IMG/VR virus record: IMGVR_UViG_3300047371_000062
Coordinates: 1 to 26,720 of that record
Origin: a virus
DNA: 26,720 nucleotides
Direction: 5' to 3' (one strand)
This document shows positions 24,734-26,720 of the stretch, in pieces. Both the position numbers and the translations under genes were made by a program. Positions within the stretch are counted from its first letter, which is position 1; every line of letters begins with the position of its first letter. The notes under the pieces are model-generated. The model saw only the letters and a program-made list of their open reading frames with translations, had not been told where the DNA came from and made no database searches.

Positions 24734-26720
24734 TGGCAAAGACAACTAACATACTATTACCAGATGGAAGTACGATACAAGTACCTGCATGGGCTACAGA
24801 AACCACATTGGTTGGAATGGCTCAACAAATGCAACGTACAAACGTATTGACTAGCGAAATGTTAAACGGTGTTAAAGAGATGTCAGACATGGACGATGAA
24901 GTAATTGAAGCTATAAACAATACTATTAATGCAGTAAAAACAAACGCAGAAACAGATTTAAATCAATCAAAAGAAAGTAAACGAGGATTAGTAGGTGCAG
25001 TAAAAGCAGTAAACAATACAGCAACATTCTTTGGAGATGCAGAAAAACCAATGAGTAGTATGGTTGGTGCATTAAAAACGTTATCAAAAAATATGGATGG
25101 TCCTAATGGAAAAGGTGGATTAGCCAAACTAACCAAGGCTTTGAAACTAGAAGGATTTATGAAAAGATGGGGCGGAGCAATGGATGTTGCGGCTGATGTT
25201 GCACTAGCCTGGGCAGGTTGGAATGCGGCCAAGTTTGAACAGTTTGCAGAAGTACAACAAAAAATGATAGACAGTGGTTCTATATTTTATGATAGTGCAG
25301 GTGAGTTTGATAAACTGTATGAACAAAGTTTTAGATCAGGTGTAACCTATAATGCGTTTGCAGATACAATATCTAATTATGGATCAACAATGACAGCATT
25401 AGGCGGAAACGTTTCAAAAGGTAGTAAAAAGTTTATAGGAATGTTTAAACAGTTAAGTGAAGTTACAGATGACATGGGTGACTTGGGTATGCAGAATACT
25501 GAGTTAATGAATCAATATGCGGCCTACTTAGAAATGGCACGTATAACAGGACAAATAGATTCAAGGTCCATGGAAGAACAAGGTAGAGAACTTGGAAACT
25601 CGTTTGCTAACCTTGTAGTTGAATCAACTGCTCTAGCTAGTCTAACAAAATTAAATAGAAACCAAGCACTAGCGGCACAAGTATCAGCATTAAGTGATGT
25701 AAGATTAGCGGCCGGTACTAGTATATTAAGAGGACAGGGTTTAGAAGACCAAGCTATATCAGTAGAAAATATTCAAAAACAACTTGCATTAATTATAGAA
25801 GGAGCTGAAGGTCCAGGAAAACAAGCATTTGAAAATCTAGGAGAAGCAATTAATATAGCAACAATGTCATATTCAAGAGACATTGGAAACTTTACATTAG
25901 AAGGATTCTTAGATCAAGGGACTCTAGCAACATTACAAACAGTGGCTCCAGGATTAACAGATGCAATAGCAATGAAAGTTAGAGAAGGAACACTAACAGG
26001 TGAAGGTGTAAACAATTTCTTAATGAATGAAATAAGCAAAATTGATACCACAAAACAATTTTCAGCATCAGCAGAAGGATATGGTAAAGAAATTCAAGGT
26101 ATTCAGTCAACTGTACTTTTATTTAATAAAGACTTTAAAGCAGTAATTGGTAAAAACCAAGAAGAAATTAAAAAACTTAATGAAGAAACAAAGAAAAAAT
26201 TAGAAGCGGCAGGTACTACAGTAGAAGCAATGAACGATGCGGCTAAAATGTTTTTAACTGCTCAAGAAGCAATTACATTACCAATTAATAAATTAAGTGC
26301 TGGCGTCGAATCAGTATCACAATGGTTTGAAGAAAATTCAACAATGATAAAGAATGCCTCTTCAAAGTTCTTTGGACAAACTGCTGAAGATTTAGAAAAT
26401 GCCGACAAAAATTCTGACAAGGATAGTACTCCTAACAGTAGCGACAGTGATGCAGTTAGTAGTGCTCCTGGTAATGGAATGTTACCAGAGAGTTATTATG
26501 GTCATCATCTGGAAGGGCAAAGTCATGCAGTAGTTAAACCAATAGACATGATACCTGTTGCCAATAGGTCGAAAAGCGATCTAAAAAATGATTTGACAAA
26601 GTATGCAGATCATGTTAAACTATTAGAAAATAGTGTTGTTGCTAATAAAGAACTTCAAATAAAACGATACAAAGAGCATATTGAACTAATTAAAGCAGAA
26701 ATAGATGCTAAAGAAAAGAT
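24733..26720 (+). CDS. tape-measure-like virion structural protein (second paralogue), 3' part outside window
   Basis: From ATG 24733 (TAATG overlap) the frame is open to the window end: 662 codons and more. The layout parallels the preceding gene. It has a charged N-terminus, an Ala/Gly-rich hydrophobic helix (about 148-170, AADVALAWAGWNAAKFEQFA), then a stretch containing DLGMQNTELMNQYAAYLEMA and ITGQIDSRSMEEQGRELGNS that aligns by eye with DFGMTIQQQTQFLAQEAETL and LGELDNMKSKSQD of the first copy, and a C-terminal coiled coil (from about residue 615). An acidic Ser/Asp-rich linker near 555-580 leads to LPESYYGHHLEGQSHAV, not present in the first copy. It is probably a virion protein expressed late with its neighbour. 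Its exact role is unknown. Confidence 0.65.
   Translation, partial: MAKTTNILLPDGSTIQVPAWATETTLVGMAQQMQRTNVLTSEMLNGVKEMSDMDDEVIEAINNTINAVKTNAETDLNQSKESKRGLVGAVKAVNNTATFFGDAEKPMSSMVGALKTLSKNMDGPNGKGGLAKLTKALKLEGFMKRWGGAMDVAADVALAWAGWNAAKFEQFAEVQQKMIDSGSIFYDSAGEFDKLYEQSFRSGVTYNAFADTISNYGSTMTALGGNVSKGSKKFIGMFKQLSEVTDDMGDLGMQNTELMNQYAAYLEMARITGQIDSRSMEEQGRELGNSFANLVVESTALASLTKLNRNQALAAQVSALSDVRLAAGTSILRGQGLEDQAISVENIQKQLALIIEGAEGPGKQAFENLGEAINIATMSYSRDIGNFTLEGFLDQGTLATLQTVAPGLTDAIAMKVREGTLTGEGVNNFLMNEISKIDTTKQFSASAEGYGKEIQGIQSTVLLFNKDFKAVIGKNQEEIKKLNEETKKKLEAAGTTVEAMNDAAKMFLTAQEAITLPINKLSAGVESVSQWFEENSTMIKNASSKFFGQTAEDLENADKNSDKDSTPNSSDSDAVSSAPGNGMLPESYYGHHLEGQSHAVVKPIDMIPVANRSKSDLKNDLTKYADHVKLLENSVVANKELQIKRYKEHIELIKAEIDAKEK

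Overview
The window is a segment of a T4-like contractile-tail phage (myovirus) with an AT-rich genome. The evidence is the gene set: baseplate wedge proteins gp6, gp25 and gp53, spike gp5, a tail-tube-cap protein, late sigma factor gp55, recombination nuclease gp47/gp46 and a gp26-like hub assembly protein. AT-rich codon use and sequence similarity point to the marine (cyanophage/pelagiphage-type) branch, but no host marker gene is present, so the host is inferred only loosely. No tRNA gene, CRISPR array or insertion sequence was seen.

Layout. From 1 to 15446, all genes are on the minus strand and form one tightly packed late operon. In transcription order these are a small nucleotidyltransferase, a gp48/gp54-like tube cap, gp53, an 822-aa hub protein with an N-terminal lytic domain, gp5 (OB fold plus beta-helix), a degenerate lysozyme-like protein, gp25, gp6 and a giant structural protein of at least 1998 aa that leaves the window. 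Most junctions are TAATG overlaps. T4-type late promoters (NATAAATA) stand before the first gene and before gp25.

From 15491 to 20587, a consensus-like sigma70 promoter drives a plus-strand operon of gp55 (with a large insertion), an unknown 295-aa protein, gp47, gp46 and a GIY-YIG endonuclease. The late sigma gene therefore sits back to back with a late operon it should activate.

From 20584 to about 21215 there is no convincing protein gene. A near-perfect sigma70 promoter is followed by about 500 nt that fold by eye into nested long-range helices and many local hairpins. I read this as a large structured non-coding RNA of unrecognised class. A late promoter lies inside its 3' part and serves a 156-aa protein of unknown function.

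From 21664 to 26720, the gp26-like gene (minus) carries a textbook -1 frameshift signal into an overlapping 80-codon extension, resembling the lambda gpG/gpGT tail-assembly chaperone arrangement. Across an 80-bp region with two interlaced divergent late promoters, two tandem and apparently paralogous tape-measure-like proteins run rightward, the second cut by the window end.

The early operon supplies recombination and late sigma functions. gp55 then switches on NATAAATA promoters for the baseplate and tail genes on both strands. The two most notable items are the structured RNA and the gp26 frameshift cassette.
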